From contig NZ_CANMUU010000004.1 of assembly GCF_947501165.1 (NCBI RefSeq), forward strand, positions 124,001-188,000: 64,000 nt of DNA, in the 5' to 3' direction. Under the pieces are notes generated by a model, which saw nothing but the letters and a program-made list of their open reading frames with translations, ran no database searches and was not told the DNA's origin. Positions 45,316 through 53,575 of the stretch are shown piece after piece. Position 1 is the first letter of the stretch. Every line of letters starts with the position of its first letter. The stretch comes from an uncultured Allomuricauda sp. (GTDB taxonomy: Bacteria > Bacteroidota > Bacteroidia > Flavobacteriales > Flavobacteriaceae). Made by a program: the position numbers and the translations under genes.

Positions 45316-45395
45316 AAGGATTTGACGAATGCCCTGAAGAAAGTTTACTTCGCTTTTTAGCATTTTTTTTCGAGGTTGCAATCAGTCAAATCTTT
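45316..45395 (-). promoter_or_regulatory. Structured leader of metK, candidate riboswitch
   Basis: Minus strand: an 8-bp inverted repeat GATTTGAC (45385-45392) / GTCAAATC (45319-45326) encloses about 58 bases containing TGATTGCAACC, a run of eight A, and GCTAAAAAGC (3-bp hairpin). Three further A-T pairs beyond a bulged base extend the stem. It starts about 10-15 bases after the predicted transcription start and ends about 20 bases before the ATG. It does not match the SAM-I consensus. The regulatory role is inferred. Confidence 0.5.
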
Positions 45396-45410
45396 CCTCA
45401 TTTTGCGTGG

Positions 45411-45440
45411 CAAAAATATGGTAAAACCTAAACCCTGCAA
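45411..45440 (-). promoter_or_regulatory. Promoter of metK
   Basis: Minus strand TTG (45438-45440), 19-base spacer, TATTTTTG (45411-45418): a full match to the TTG/TAnnTTTG promoter. Confidence 0.65.
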
Positions 45441-45466
45441 AAAAATCCATTTCTAAAATACAACTA

Positions 45467-48151
45467 TCACAAATCATATTTAACCTTAAACAGGATATAC
45501 CTAGGCTGAACCGAATATTGTGAAGTCCTAAAAAAGAGATCGTTGAACGTGTCTTGATTTAAATCTTGATTGTTGGTCAAATTTGTCGCATTTATGCTAA
45601 ACTCCCATTTACTTTCTGGCTTTTGATAGGATAAGGAGGCATTTAAGAAGCCAAATTTGTTTTCAATAGTTTGATTCCTATCGCGATAAAAGTAATATTC
45701 ATAATCAGCTAAAAGGATAAATCCTTTCAAGAATGATGCGTCTAAACGGGCAAATGGCCTATCTGTAAAAAAAGTGGTTTTAATACCCCCGGTGTTGTAG
45801 TTGTTTACGGTGTACCTATATCCCAATTCCAGATTTGGAGCTTTCTGAAAACTACTTCCTAAAGACAACTCATAATCTTGTGTGAATGACTTTGAATTTT
45901 GCGGTATATCATTTACAATGTTAAAGGTATTTGAGTAAGCAACAGTGCTTCTGCCGCTTACTTTTATTCTACCAAATGCTCTTTGGTAGTTTCCCGTTCC
46001 ACTTAAGGTTTCATCATCCAAATTTGAATTAATCGTTGTATTCACCTGATTGATGCCTACAATACCCGTATTGGTCTTAAATGCGTCCATTCGTTTGGAG
46101 TAAACCAAATTCGCGAAAATATTCTGCTGATTGAACATACTGAAGCTGAAAAAGTTTAGCTGCGCCGTATGAAACAAAGCGCTTTCCAAATCCCTATTCC
46201 CCCGATACAAGGCATTGTAATTCATAAAGACATATCCTCTGGCAAATTGATTGATATCTGAAAACTGCCGTTGAATGGTATAGGTAAACCGAAGGCTTTC
46301 CGATTGTTTTAGCTGTAGATTTACAAATAAATCAGGTACAATATTGAACATGGTATCCATAACCTCACTACCCAACTGTTCATTTTTGGCTCTGTAGTCA
46401 TGAATATGAAATCCCGGGTTAAAAGTGAACTTGCCTGATATGATTTTGTAGTGAAGCCCAAAGTAATTATCCGAAAAATTATAGCTCACCGAATTTCCTA
46501 AATCTTCATCCCCAAAGGTGTTTTGGTCACCAGAATCCAAAATCTGAAAGATGGAGGAATTGAAGCGTTGACTGCTTTGAATTGTTCCCAAAGTAAAATT
46601 CAAATTGCTTTTTGGACCCAATACCCAAAAATAATCAAGCTTCGCATCAACCCGATTGGTTTGTGTGTATTGTCTTTGTCCAATGTTGAAATTGATCTGT
46701 TCCATGTTAACAGGAACAATTCCCACAAAAGGCTGCTGTTCGCGGATAGCATTATAGAAAGGGTCTTCATCTGAATATTCATATTGTGCCTCCAAAGCAA
46801 AAATGTTCTTATCATTCAGGGTATAATACAGATTTGAGTTTTGAGTAACTGTTATAGGATTTTGTTCCTGATTTTCAAAAATTGTATCGGTAACATCAGC
46901 TACAGAGAATGTATTGGTATCTTCATTCTCATCAACAGTTCGTACAAGCACCTCATAATCCCATTGCAACTTGTCCGAAGGCTTATAGTTCGAAGTAAAT
47001 TTTGCCAATCCCAAACTTGTACTTTGGTCTGCTATGGTCTGTGTATTTTCAATCTCATTAGTTGATATAAACGTTCGTGTTGCCGCAGTTTCTAACAACG
47101 TATTGGTGTTAGAGAATATTCCATAACCAGATACTCGCCAAGAACAGGATGGCTTATAGCTAAAGTTGACCGCTCCAAATCTACTATCTATAGAACTCGC
47201 CCTGTTATTTTGCGTAGTGCTCAAACCAAGTCCGGAAGTAGTTGTATTGAATAAAGTACCTGTATTTGGACGGACATTACCTCTTGCTCCTCCTGTAAAA
47301 TTCCAATAATCTCGCAATGAAAAAGGAACTTCCCCAACGTTATTTAAGTCAGTTAGAACGCTTAAACTGAACTTGGGACTGTAATAGAACAATTTCGGAT
47401 GGGCTACATACCGCTCATCTGGTCCTAATCCACCTGTAACTTCACCAAACCAGAACTTTTTCTTGCCCTCTTTTAATTTGATGTTCAATGCTACATTGTC
47501 TTGGTTATTTGTAAGACCGCTTAATTGTGAAACTTCATTGTAATTGCGAAGCACTTCCACTTTATCCAATGCATTGGCCGGAATATTCTTGGATGCCAAT
47601 TTTGAATCCCCATCAAAAAAATCGTCGCCCTCCACCATAACTTTGGTCACTGCCTTTCCCTCTACTTCAATTTCCCCATCATCATTTACCTCAATTCCAG
47701 GAAGTTTTTTGAGGACATCAGCCAGTTTTTTTTCTGTGCCCGACACAAAAGAATCGGTATTGTACACTATGGTATCTCCCTGTATGGTAATTGGTATTTC
47801 ATAAACCAATTCAACCTCATCCAAGTTTTCAGGCTGCGGAAACATCAACACATCTAAAAAGATATCTTCCTCCTTCGTTTCAATTGATATTTCTTTGGTC
47901 TCAAAACCCAAGTAGCTTATTTTGATGATATAGGCTGTATTCTTCTTTACATTTATTTTGAATTTCCCTTCTGGCGTTGTTATTCCAAAACCCTCGAGAG
48001 TCTTTGTGTTCTTATTAATGGCCACTACGTTGGCTACATCCAAAGGATTTTGCAAGCTATCGGTAACTTTCCCAGAAATGATCAAACCTTGACTAAAAAC
48101 AATAGACGACCAGGCCAAACAAATTGGCAAAAAAATATGCTTCAAATTCAT
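45467..48151 (-). CDS. Outer-membrane beta-barrel protein with carboxypeptidase-like domain
   Basis: An 894-residue outer-membrane protein: signal peptide (about 1-20, FSQG), CarboxypepD_reg-like domain (about 24-105), a plug-like segment (LADVLKKLPGIEV, KVMVEGDDFFDGD) and a barrel of about 600 residues ending in YILFKVKYDL. It is similar in plan to TonB-dependent receptors but has no SusD partner here. It follows the GLPGLI gene by 9 bases, so the two are one transcript, divergent from the histidine kinase/regulator pair. Ligand unknown. Confidence 0.83.
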   Translation of the reverse strand: MNLKHIFLPICLAWSSIVFSQGLIISGKVTDSLQNPLDVANVVAINKNTKTLEGFGITTPEGKFKINVKKNTAYIIKISYLGFETKEISIETKEEDIFLDVLMFPQPENLDEVELVYEIPITIQGDTIVYNTDSFVSGTEKKLADVLKKLPGIEVNDDGEIEVEGKAVTKVMVEGDDFFDGDSKLASKNIPANALDKVEVLRNYNEVSQLSGLTNNQDNVALNIKLKEGKKKFWFGEVTGGLGPDERYVAHPKLFYYSPKFSLSVLTDLNNVGEVPFSLRDYWNFTGGARGNVRPNTGTLFNTTTSGLGLSTTQNNRASSIDSRFGAVNFSYKPSCSWRVSGYGIFSNTNTLLETAATRTFISTNEIENTQTIADQSTSLGLAKFTSNYKPSDKLQWDYEVLVRTVDENEDTNTFSVADVTDTIFENQEQNPITVTQNSNLYYTLNDKNIFALEAQYEYSDEDPFYNAIREQQPFVGIVPVNMEQINFNIGQRQYTQTNRVDAKLDYFWVLGPKSNLNFTLGTIQSSQRFNSSIFQILDSGDQNTFGDEDLGNSVSYNFSDNYFGLHYKIISGKFTFNPGFHIHDYRAKNEQLGSEVMDTMFNIVPDLFVNLQLKQSESLRFTYTIQRQFSDINQFARGYVFMNYNALYRGNRDLESALFHTAQLNFFSFSMFNQQNIFANLVYSKRMDAFKTNTGIVGINQVNTTINSNLDDETLSGTGNYQRAFGRIKVSGRSTVAYSNTFNIVNDIPQNSKSFTQDYELSLGSSFQKAPNLELGYRYTVNNYNTGGIKTTFFTDRPFARLDASFLKGFILLADYEYYFYRDRNQTIENKFGFLNASLSYQKPESKWEFSINATNLTNNQDLNQDTFNDLFFRTSQYSVQPRYILFKVKYDL

Positions 48152-48160
48152 TTGAAATAC

Positions 48161-49060
48161 TTATCCCCTAATCATGATTCGCGCGCCATTTCCACGGCCC
48201 CTTGAACGAAATTGCTCGGACATTTCCTCCATTTTCTCAGCCAGAATACTGTTATACTCTTCTTGGGATACCTCTTTACCTTTTTTAGGTGCTTCTATTT
48301 TTAGTTTCTCTTTAGAATTCAGTACCAATTTTGAACACAATATTGCGGTTCTACCATTATTTACCTCTAAAATTAATCCAGGCAAACCCCAGTAAGGTCC
48401 AGGACCTTGGCTAACCGATATTTCTGGAGTATACCAAGCAACCACTTCCACATTTTCCGGTTCTTCAATTCTGGCCAAAATGGAATTGCCATTTCCCTGT
48501 TCGGTAGAATCTTTGGCCTCTTCTTTGTTTGAATCTCTGTTCCTATCAAAAGCATTGCGCATTCGGGTCATCATTTCTTCATTCACTTGCCTAGTGGCAG
48601 TAGCTTTGTAACATGTGTAATTTCCAATTTGCTTTGTTTCCGTGCCCAATTTCCACTCCCAAGTGTTCAAACTGTCCTTTATTAAGAACATTTTTCCAAA
48701 CATTTCAGTCTGGTTAACATATTCTTGATTTTGGATATTCTTAAAATACTCCCCATTACCCGCGCCGGCAAAAGCCATTCTAGGGCCAGATTGGGTCCCC
48801 AGAGCATCCAATTTCTCTTCTTGTGTATATACCGATGTTGTCCTATCAAACACAAGTTCAAAACTCTGTTCTGTTCTACTTTTCACGCGTTCCCTAATAC
48901 GTTGTTTCATCGCTTCAGGAATTTCACGGTCATCCAAGTTTATTTCAACATTGGTTTTTGTTTTGTAAAAAGCCTTCCCCTGAAAATCCTGACCTATGGC
49001 AGCGCACACAAGACAATTCATTAGAACAAAGCTGATAACGAGTCTTTTAGTTTTCATCAT
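48161..49060 (-). CDS. GLPGLI-family secreted protein
   Basis: A 299-residue protein with a signal peptide (MMKTKRLVISFVLMNCLVCA) and the family-defining motif WGLPGLILEV near the C-terminus. The family is common in Bacteroidota, is often beside a barrel protein, and has no known function. The ATG at 49060 (or 49057) starts at the signal; a longer frame to 49123 would run into the promoter region. A near-consensus -7 element lies at 49086-49093. Confidence 0.85.
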   Translation of the reverse strand: MMKTKRLVISFVLMNCLVCAAIGQDFQGKAFYKTKTNVEINLDDREIPEAMKQRIRERVKSRTEQSFELVFDRTTSVYTQEEKLDALGTQSGPRMAFAGAGNGEYFKNIQNQEYVNQTEMFGKMFLIKDSLNTWEWKLGTETKQIGNYTCYKATATRQVNEEMMTRMRNAFDRNRDSNKEEAKDSTEQGNGNSILARIEEPENVEVVAWYTPEISVSQGPGPYWGLPGLILEVNNGRTAILCSKLVLNSKEKLKIEAPKKGKEVSQEEYNSILAEKMEEMSEQFRSRGRGNGARIMIRG

Positions 49061-49115
49061 TTTGTTTTTTTGATTGAACTCCTCACAAATATGACATGTA
49101 ATCCCTAGACGCTTG

Positions 49116-49149
49116 GTTAACATGTGTTAACGAGTGTTAACCGGTTACA
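49116..49149. promoter_or_regulatory. GTTAAC direct repeats at 10-bp period between divergent units
   Basis: GTTAAC occurs at 49116, 49126 and 49136, separated by 4 bases each, with a partial fourth GTTACA at 49144. A 10-bp spacing puts the copies on the same face of the helix, as in the direct-repeat sites of OmpR-family response regulators. It sits between the GLPGLI/barrel operon and the kinase/regulator operon. Confidence 0.65.
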
Positions 49150-49167
49150 AACCTCAATTCATATTAA

Positions 49168-49175
49168 TAGATTTG
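49168..49175 (+). promoter_or_regulatory. -7 element of the histidine kinase gene
   Basis: TAGATTTG fits TAnnTTTG and ends 4 bases before the ATG at 49180. If it is used, the mRNA would be leaderless or nearly so. Confidence 0.4.
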
Positions 49176-49179
49176 AAGT

Positions 49180-50637
49180 ATGGAAACCAAAAAATTCACT
49201 TATATCCTATACCTAATTACGTTCACCATTTTGGCAACCATAACAATTCAGGTGTATTGGAACATAGGTAATTACAAAACCAATAAACTGGCTCTCATCA
49301 ATGAAGTTCAAAACAGTTTTGACTCAAGTGTTGAGGCCTACTACGCTAATTTGGCCAAGTCTGACTTTTTTGCCTTTTTGGACACCGATACCATGAACAT
49401 TCAAAATAGAGGTGGTTTTGTGAGCATTATACAAAATGATAGCATAATCAATATTGACGTTCCCCAAAAGGATAGTGAAGCAGCCATTGGGAAGATGCTG
49501 CAAAGAATTGATAGTGCAAAAATTAGAATACGACCTCGAAGACCACCAGGGCGATTTTCCAAAATGCATTTTTTTAGAAAAAAGATGAGAGACAGCTCTG
49601 GTTCTTTTAGAAGATTGTTCAATCGATTGATTACTTCAGCCTCAATTCAAAATCTAGACCTTGGGAAGTTGGACAGCTTGTTGAACCATGATTTAAAGCA
49701 AAAGGAAATTGATTTGACCTATCAATTGAACCATTTTGAAGACGACTCTCTTTTGAATACGCTTTCAAGAGGAAAAACTAGTGAGTATGCTTTTACCGCT
49801 GTTTCAAAATCCAACTATTTACTTGATTATCAAAAACTCGAATTAAAACACAACAATCCTGTCCTTGTTGTATTGAAAAAGAGTCTAACAGGTATTGTAC
49901 TGTCTTTACTGCTTTCTGGGTGTATTGTTTACAGTCTATTCTATCTTTTAAAGACCATTAGAAAACAAAAACAGCTATCCGAGATAAAGAACGACTTAAT
50001 CAGCAATATTACCCATGAGTTTAAAACTCCCATAGCAACGGTTTCAACTGCTATTGAAGGGATAAAAAATTTCAACGTCCTAAAGGATACCCAAAAAACA
50101 GAAAAGTATCTTGACATTTCCCAAGAGCAGTTAAAAAAACTCAATTCCATGGTTGAAAAGCTACTGGAAACTGCCACCCTGGACAACGACCGTCTGGAGC
50201 TGGAAAAAGAACCACAAGATTTAGTCGCTTTGTTGGACAAAACTTTAGATAGACTCAAGCTAATCACCGACAAAGAGCTTGTTTTCAAGAGCAATTCCAA
50301 CAAACTCATCAAAGAAATTGATGCTTTTCATTTTGAAAATGTCATTTCCAACCTATTGGACAATGCGGTTAAGTACGGAGGAAATCGTATTGAACTATCT
50401 CTAAACTCCACTATAGACAGAACTGAAATCACTGTCTTGGACAATGGCAAAGGAATTCCAAAACTGCAAAGGGACAAGATATTTGATAAATTCTATCGTG
50501 TTCCCAAAGGAAATCGCCATGATGTCAAGGGATTTGGAATTGGTCTTTTTTACTCCAAAAAGATAATAGAAAAGCATGGCGGAAGCCTTACCCTACTCCC
50601 AGATAATTCATTCACCATTTTTAAAATCGTGTTATGA
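49180..50637 (+). CDS. Sensor histidine kinase
   Basis: A 485-residue inner-membrane kinase: TM1 (about 8-25), a periplasmic sensing region of about 205 residues without a recognised domain, TM2 (about 236-257), then a HisKA domain with phosphoacceptor His279 (NITHEFKTP) and a HATPase domain with NLLDNAVKYGG (N box), LDNGKGIP (G1) and KGFGIGL (G2). There is no HAMP domain. Its last codons overlap the response regulator start by 4 bases (ATGA), so the two are coupled. Signal unknown. Confidence 0.92.
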   Translation: METKKFTYILYLITFTILATITIQVYWNIGNYKTNKLALINEVQNSFDSSVEAYYANLAKSDFFAFLDTDTMNIQNRGGFVSIIQNDSIINIDVPQKDSEAAIGKMLQRIDSAKIRIRPRRPPGRFSKMHFFRKKMRDSSGSFRRLFNRLITSASIQNLDLGKLDSLLNHDLKQKEIDLTYQLNHFEDDSLLNTLSRGKTSEYAFTAVSKSNYLLDYQKLELKHNNPVLVVLKKSLTGIVLSLLLSGCIVYSLFYLLKTIRKQKQLSEIKNDLISNITHEFKTPIATVSTAIEGIKNFNVLKDTQKTEKYLDISQEQLKKLNSMVEKLLETATLDNDRLELEKEPQDLVALLDKTLDRLKLITDKELVFKSNSNKLIKEIDAFHFENVISNLLDNAVKYGGNRIELSLNSTIDRTEITVLDNGKGIPKLQRDKIFDKFYRVPKGNRHDVKGFGIGLFYSKKIIEKHGGSLTLLPDNSFTIFKIVL

Positions 50638-51311
50638 GCAATCCTGTAAAAATACTATTGGCCGAAGATGAGCCGGCATTAGGACAAATTGTAAAAGAAA
50701 GCCTTGAAACTCGCAATTTTGAGGTGATTCTCTGCGAAAATGGAATAGAGGCCTATGAAAGTTATCTCAAAAATAAACCGGAACTTTTGGTGTTGGATAT
50801 AATGATGCCCAAAAAGGACGGTTTCACATTGGCCGAAGAAATACGGAAGAAAGATATGCACATCCCCATTATCTTTTTAACGGCCAAATCACAAACCAAA
50901 GATGTCGTAAATGGTTTCCAATTGGGGGGCAATGACTACCTTAAAAAGCCCTTCAGCATGGAAGAACTGATAGTTCGTATCCATGCATTGCTCAACAGGT
51001 CACAAAAACAGCAAAAGGATAACATAATACTTGGAGAATTCACTTTTAACTATACTAAACAACTTCTAATAGATGAGGAAGAGCAACAAAGTTTGACCCA
51101 TAGGGAAACAGAATTGTTATACCACCTCATTCAAAAACAAAATGAGGTTTTGGACCGTTCAGAAATTCTGAAAAAACTTTGGGGAGATGATGATTTTTTC
51201 AATGCCAGAAGCATGGATGTTTTTATTACCAAGCTGCGAAAGAAATTGAAAAAAGACCAAAACATACAGATAATCAACGTACGGGGATTGGGCTATAAAT
51301 TGATTTGCTAA
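50634..51311 (+). CDS. OmpR-family response regulator
   Basis: A 225-residue regulator with a receiver domain (acidic pair Glu11/Asp12, phosphoacceptor Asp55 in LVLDIMMPKKDG, Thr83, Lys105) and an OmpR-type winged-helix DNA-binding domain (about 128-223; LTHRETELLYHLIQ, SMDVFITKLRKKL, VRGLGYKLI). It is the partner of the kinase overlapping it. The GTTAAC direct repeats in the divergent region upstream are the obvious candidate target, with autoregulation and control of the GLPGLI/barrel pair. Confidence 0.93.
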   Translation: MSNPVKILLAEDEPALGQIVKESLETRNFEVILCENGIEAYESYLKNKPELLVLDIMMPKKDGFTLAEEIRKKDMHIPIIFLTAKSQTKDVVNGFQLGGNDYLKKPFSMEELIVRIHALLNRSQKQQKDNIILGEFTFNYTKQLLIDEEEQQSLTHRETELLYHLIQKQNEVLDRSEILKKLWGDDDFFNARSMDVFITKLRKKLKKDQNIQIINVRGLGYKLIC

Positions 51312-51348
51312 GCTAACCTTCATTTCAACTAAAATCTTTCTTCCAACT

Positions 51349-51367
51349 CAATATACTTTGTATATTG
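51349..51367. repeat. Perfect inverted repeat upstream of the nucleoside kinase
   Basis: CAATATAC-TTT-GTATATTG, 8-bp arms with a 3-base spacer, 43 bases before the kinase ATG. It may be an operator or a weak hairpin; no T run follows. Confidence 0.45.
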
Positions 51368-51409
51368 CGAGCTCCGACCTTTTTAAAAAACTTTTAAACC
51401 CAACCCAGG

Positions 51410-52024
51410 ATGCACATTGCCGTTGCCGGAAATATTGGAGCAGGAAAAACCACGTTAACCAATTTATTATCCAAGCATTATAAATGGGATGCACACTTTG
51501 AAGATGTAGTGGATAATCCGTATTTGGATGATTTTTACACCCAAATGGAACGTTGGAGTTTTAATCTTCAAATCTATTTTTTGAATAGTCGGTACCGTCA
51601 AATACTAAAGATTAGGGAAAGTGGTAAAGATGTAATTCAAGATCGTACCATTTACGAGGATGCCCATATCTTTGCCCCTAACCTGCACGCCATGGGTTTA
51701 ATGACCAATCGAGACTTTGAAAACTACAAAAGTCTTTTTGAGTTGATGGAAACCTTGGTCCAGCCCCCAGACCTTCTCATATATTTGAGAAGTTCAATTC
51801 CCAATTTGGTAAATCAAATTCATAAACGTGGCAGGGAATATGAAAATACTATCTCTATTGACTACCTAAGCCGTTTGAACGAACGCTATGAGGCTTGGGT
51901 GGACACCTATGAAAAAGGCAAGCTTTTGGTATTCAACGTTGACAGTTTAAATTTTGTGGACGACCCTGAGGATTTAGGGGAGGTCATCAACAGGATTGAT
52001 GCCGAACTACACGGCTTGTTTTAA
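51410..52024 (+). CDS. Deoxynucleoside kinase
   Basis: A 204-residue P-loop kinase of the dGK/dCK family: AGNIGAGKTTLTNLL (Walker A, residues 6-20), DRTIYEDAHIFAPN (substrate-binding region) and IYLRSSIPNLVNQIHKRGREYE (lid). It phosphorylates a deoxynucleoside to the 5'-monophosphate in nucleotide salvage; which base it prefers is not clear from the sequence. It stands alone, after the two-component pair, on the same strand. Confidence 0.88.
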   Translation: MHIAVAGNIGAGKTTLTNLLSKHYKWDAHFEDVVDNPYLDDFYTQMERWSFNLQIYFLNSRYRQILKIRESGKDVIQDRTIYEDAHIFAPNLHAMGLMTNRDFENYKSLFELMETLVQPPDLLIYLRSSIPNLVNQIHKRGREYENTISIDYLSRLNERYEAWVDTYEKGKLLVFNVDSLNFVDDPEDLGEVINRIDAELHGLF

Positions 52025-52118
52025 GTGATTCATTGTATACTTCCAAACCCTTCTCAAGAGAATAACCAAATTTCCACACTTTCCAAATGTTTCAAACTTT
52101 AAATTACGGGTGTGAAAC

Positions 52119-52150
52119 AAACGTTTTAACGTTTAAAAAAACATTTTAAC
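52119..52150. promoter_or_regulatory. Inverted and direct repeats upstream of a hypothetical gene
   Basis: AAACGTT-TT-AACGTTT (52119-52134) is a perfect inverted repeat. Within the same stretch ACGTTTTAAC (52121-52130) and ACATTTTAAC (52141-52150) recur 20 bp apart, two helical turns. This looks like a protein-binding site 70-100 bases before the gene at 52222. Confidence 0.4.
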
Positions 52151-52221
52151 AACTAAAATTCCCTAATTCTCTAAATATGAGCAGTTTTGGAATCCCAAAC
52201 TTGAATAACCTTTAACTGCTT

Positions 52222-52653
52222 ATGAAAAACGTAATCGATACTCCCTTTTATCGGGAGGCGTTCCAAGAACTGAACTATCCTTTCGGCGATTTTTACCTCT
52301 TTGATCATTTTATAATATCAGAAATAAAAGAAGATGTAGTCTTTACCTGGGAGCATCATGCAAAACAGGTGGTAAATGATATCTCTAATCTTTATGAAAA
52401 CGACGGTACCGATTTAATATATATTTCGAACCGAATTCATAATTACGCTGTTGTTCCCAGCGATTGGCTAAAGTTTTTTAGACACAACTACAACTTAAAA
52501 TCTTATGTTGTTGTCGCCCAAGTAAAGAATTCGCTGCTTGAACGTTTATTTATGGGTAAGAAACTTAAAACGTTTCATGATATAGAAAATGCTATAGTTT
52601 GGGCAAAAGCCAAGGGCTGTTCCCAAGATTATACACAAAAAATCAGTGCCTAA
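52222..52653 (+). CDS. Hypothetical cytosolic protein
   Basis: 143 residues, no signal or membrane segment, with mixed alpha/beta pattern and a central LIYISNRIHNYAVVPSDWLKFF block. It might be a STAS/SEC14-like (SpoIIAA-like) domain, but I am not sure. A 197-base AT-rich region with repeat elements precedes it, suggesting regulated single-gene expression. No function is assigned. Confidence 0.7.
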   Translation: MKNVIDTPFYREAFQELNYPFGDFYLFDHFIISEIKEDVVFTWEHHAKQVVNDISNLYENDGTDLIYISNRIHNYAVVPSDWLKFFRHNYNLKSYVVVAQVKNSLLERLFMGKKLKTFHDIENAIVWAKAKGCSQDYTQKISA

Positions 52654-52778
52654 AATAAATGGACACATCTCAATAAAGGTTCATTGGCTAGCCCAAAGCG
52701 CTGTTTCCCTAATTCTAGCTTTTATTCAATTCATATTTCCAATAAGTTCATCATATGTTAACAACAAAATGATGTATT

Positions 52779-53483
52779 ATGGAAACAAAAAAGAACCGTG
52801 AACTCCAGTTGGAAAGAAATTCCAACTTGTACTTCGCTATTGGTATGTCAGCTATTCTTGCCTTGATTTATTTAGCTCTAGAATGGAAAACGTATCATCC
52901 TTCCTATGATGACTTTGCACAGCTAGAGATTACTGATGAATTGATTGAAGAAGTGCCTATTACTATTCAGAATTTGCCGCCTCCACCGCCTCCTAAAATT
53001 CAAACCCCTCCAGTAATTGAGATTGCCCCTGATGATTCAGAGATTGAAGATTCGGTAATCGCTTCAACAGAGACAGACCAAACTGAGGAGATTGTTCCTA
53101 TCGAAGATATTCCAGTTATTGAAGAAGACATTCCGGATGAAGTGCCCTGGATTAGCATCGAAAATGTTCCGGTATTTCCTGGTTGTGAAGATGCTGAAAA
53201 TCAAAGAGCCTGTTTTCAGGAAATGATGCAAAAACACATTCGCAAGAATTTTAGATATCCAGAGCTGGCCCAGGAAATGGGGCTGCAAGGAAGAGTAAAT
53301 GTCGTCTTTACCATTCAAAAAGACGGTAGTATTGGAAACGTACGCATGCGAGGACCTCATCAACTTTTAGAGGGAGAGGCGGAACGGATCATTTCTAAAT
53401 TACCTCAAATGACACCTGGGAAACAAAGAGGAACCCCTGTTAAGGTTCCTTTTGCCATTCCAATCACTTTTCAGTTGCAATAG
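52779..53483 (+). CDS. Energy transducer TonB family protein
   Basis: A 234-residue TonB-like protein: N-terminal membrane anchor (about 18-34), a proline-rich linker (PPPPPP around 67-72) and acidic spacer, then a C-terminal TonB domain (about 145-234; YPELAQEMGLQGRVNVVFTI in parts, KVPFAIPITFQL). A Cys pair (PGCEDAENQRACF) precedes the domain, as is common in Bacteroidota TonB proteins. It passes proton-motive energy to outer-membrane receptors. No ExbB/ExbD is nearby. The stop is immediately followed by palindromic repeat copy c. Confidence 0.9.
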   Translation: METKKNRELQLERNSNLYFAIGMSAILALIYLALEWKTYHPSYDDFAQLEITDELIEEVPITIQNLPPPPPPKIQTPPVIEIAPDDSEIEDSVIASTETDQTEEIVPIEDIPVIEEDIPDEVPWISIENVPVFPGCEDAENQRACFQEMMQKHIRKNFRYPELAQEMGLQGRVNVVFTIQKDGSIGNVRMRGPHQLLEGEAERIISKLPQMTPGKQRGTPVKVPFAIPITFQLQ

Positions 53484-53508
53484 ATATCTCGACTACACTC
53501 GATATGAC
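53484..53508. repeat. Short palindromic interspersed element, copy c
   Basis: ATATCTCGA-CTACAC-TCGATATGAC, the same layout as copies a and b. The third base of the left arm is A instead of T and the facing base of the right arm is T instead of A, a paired change. It begins right after the tonB stop codon. Confidence 0.75.
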
Positions 53509-53522
53509 AATGCAATCCATAA

Positions 53523-53547
53523 AAAACCACGCTTAAAGCGTGGTTTT
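53523..53547. terminator. Bidirectional terminator between tonB and hppA
   Basis: AAAACCACGCT / AGCGTGGTTTT, an 11-bp perfect stem with a 3-base loop and T runs on both strands, between the convergent genes. Confidence 0.9.
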
Positions 53548-53575
53548 CAGTTTTACTTATAAAAGAAATACTTTC

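Noticed and set aside
45316..45395. Calling the metK leader a SAM-II riboswitch
   Set aside because: Short matches (CTGATT, CTAAAAAG) exist, but SAM-II P1 closes a loop of about 16 bases while this stem closes about 58; naming it would go beyond the evidence.
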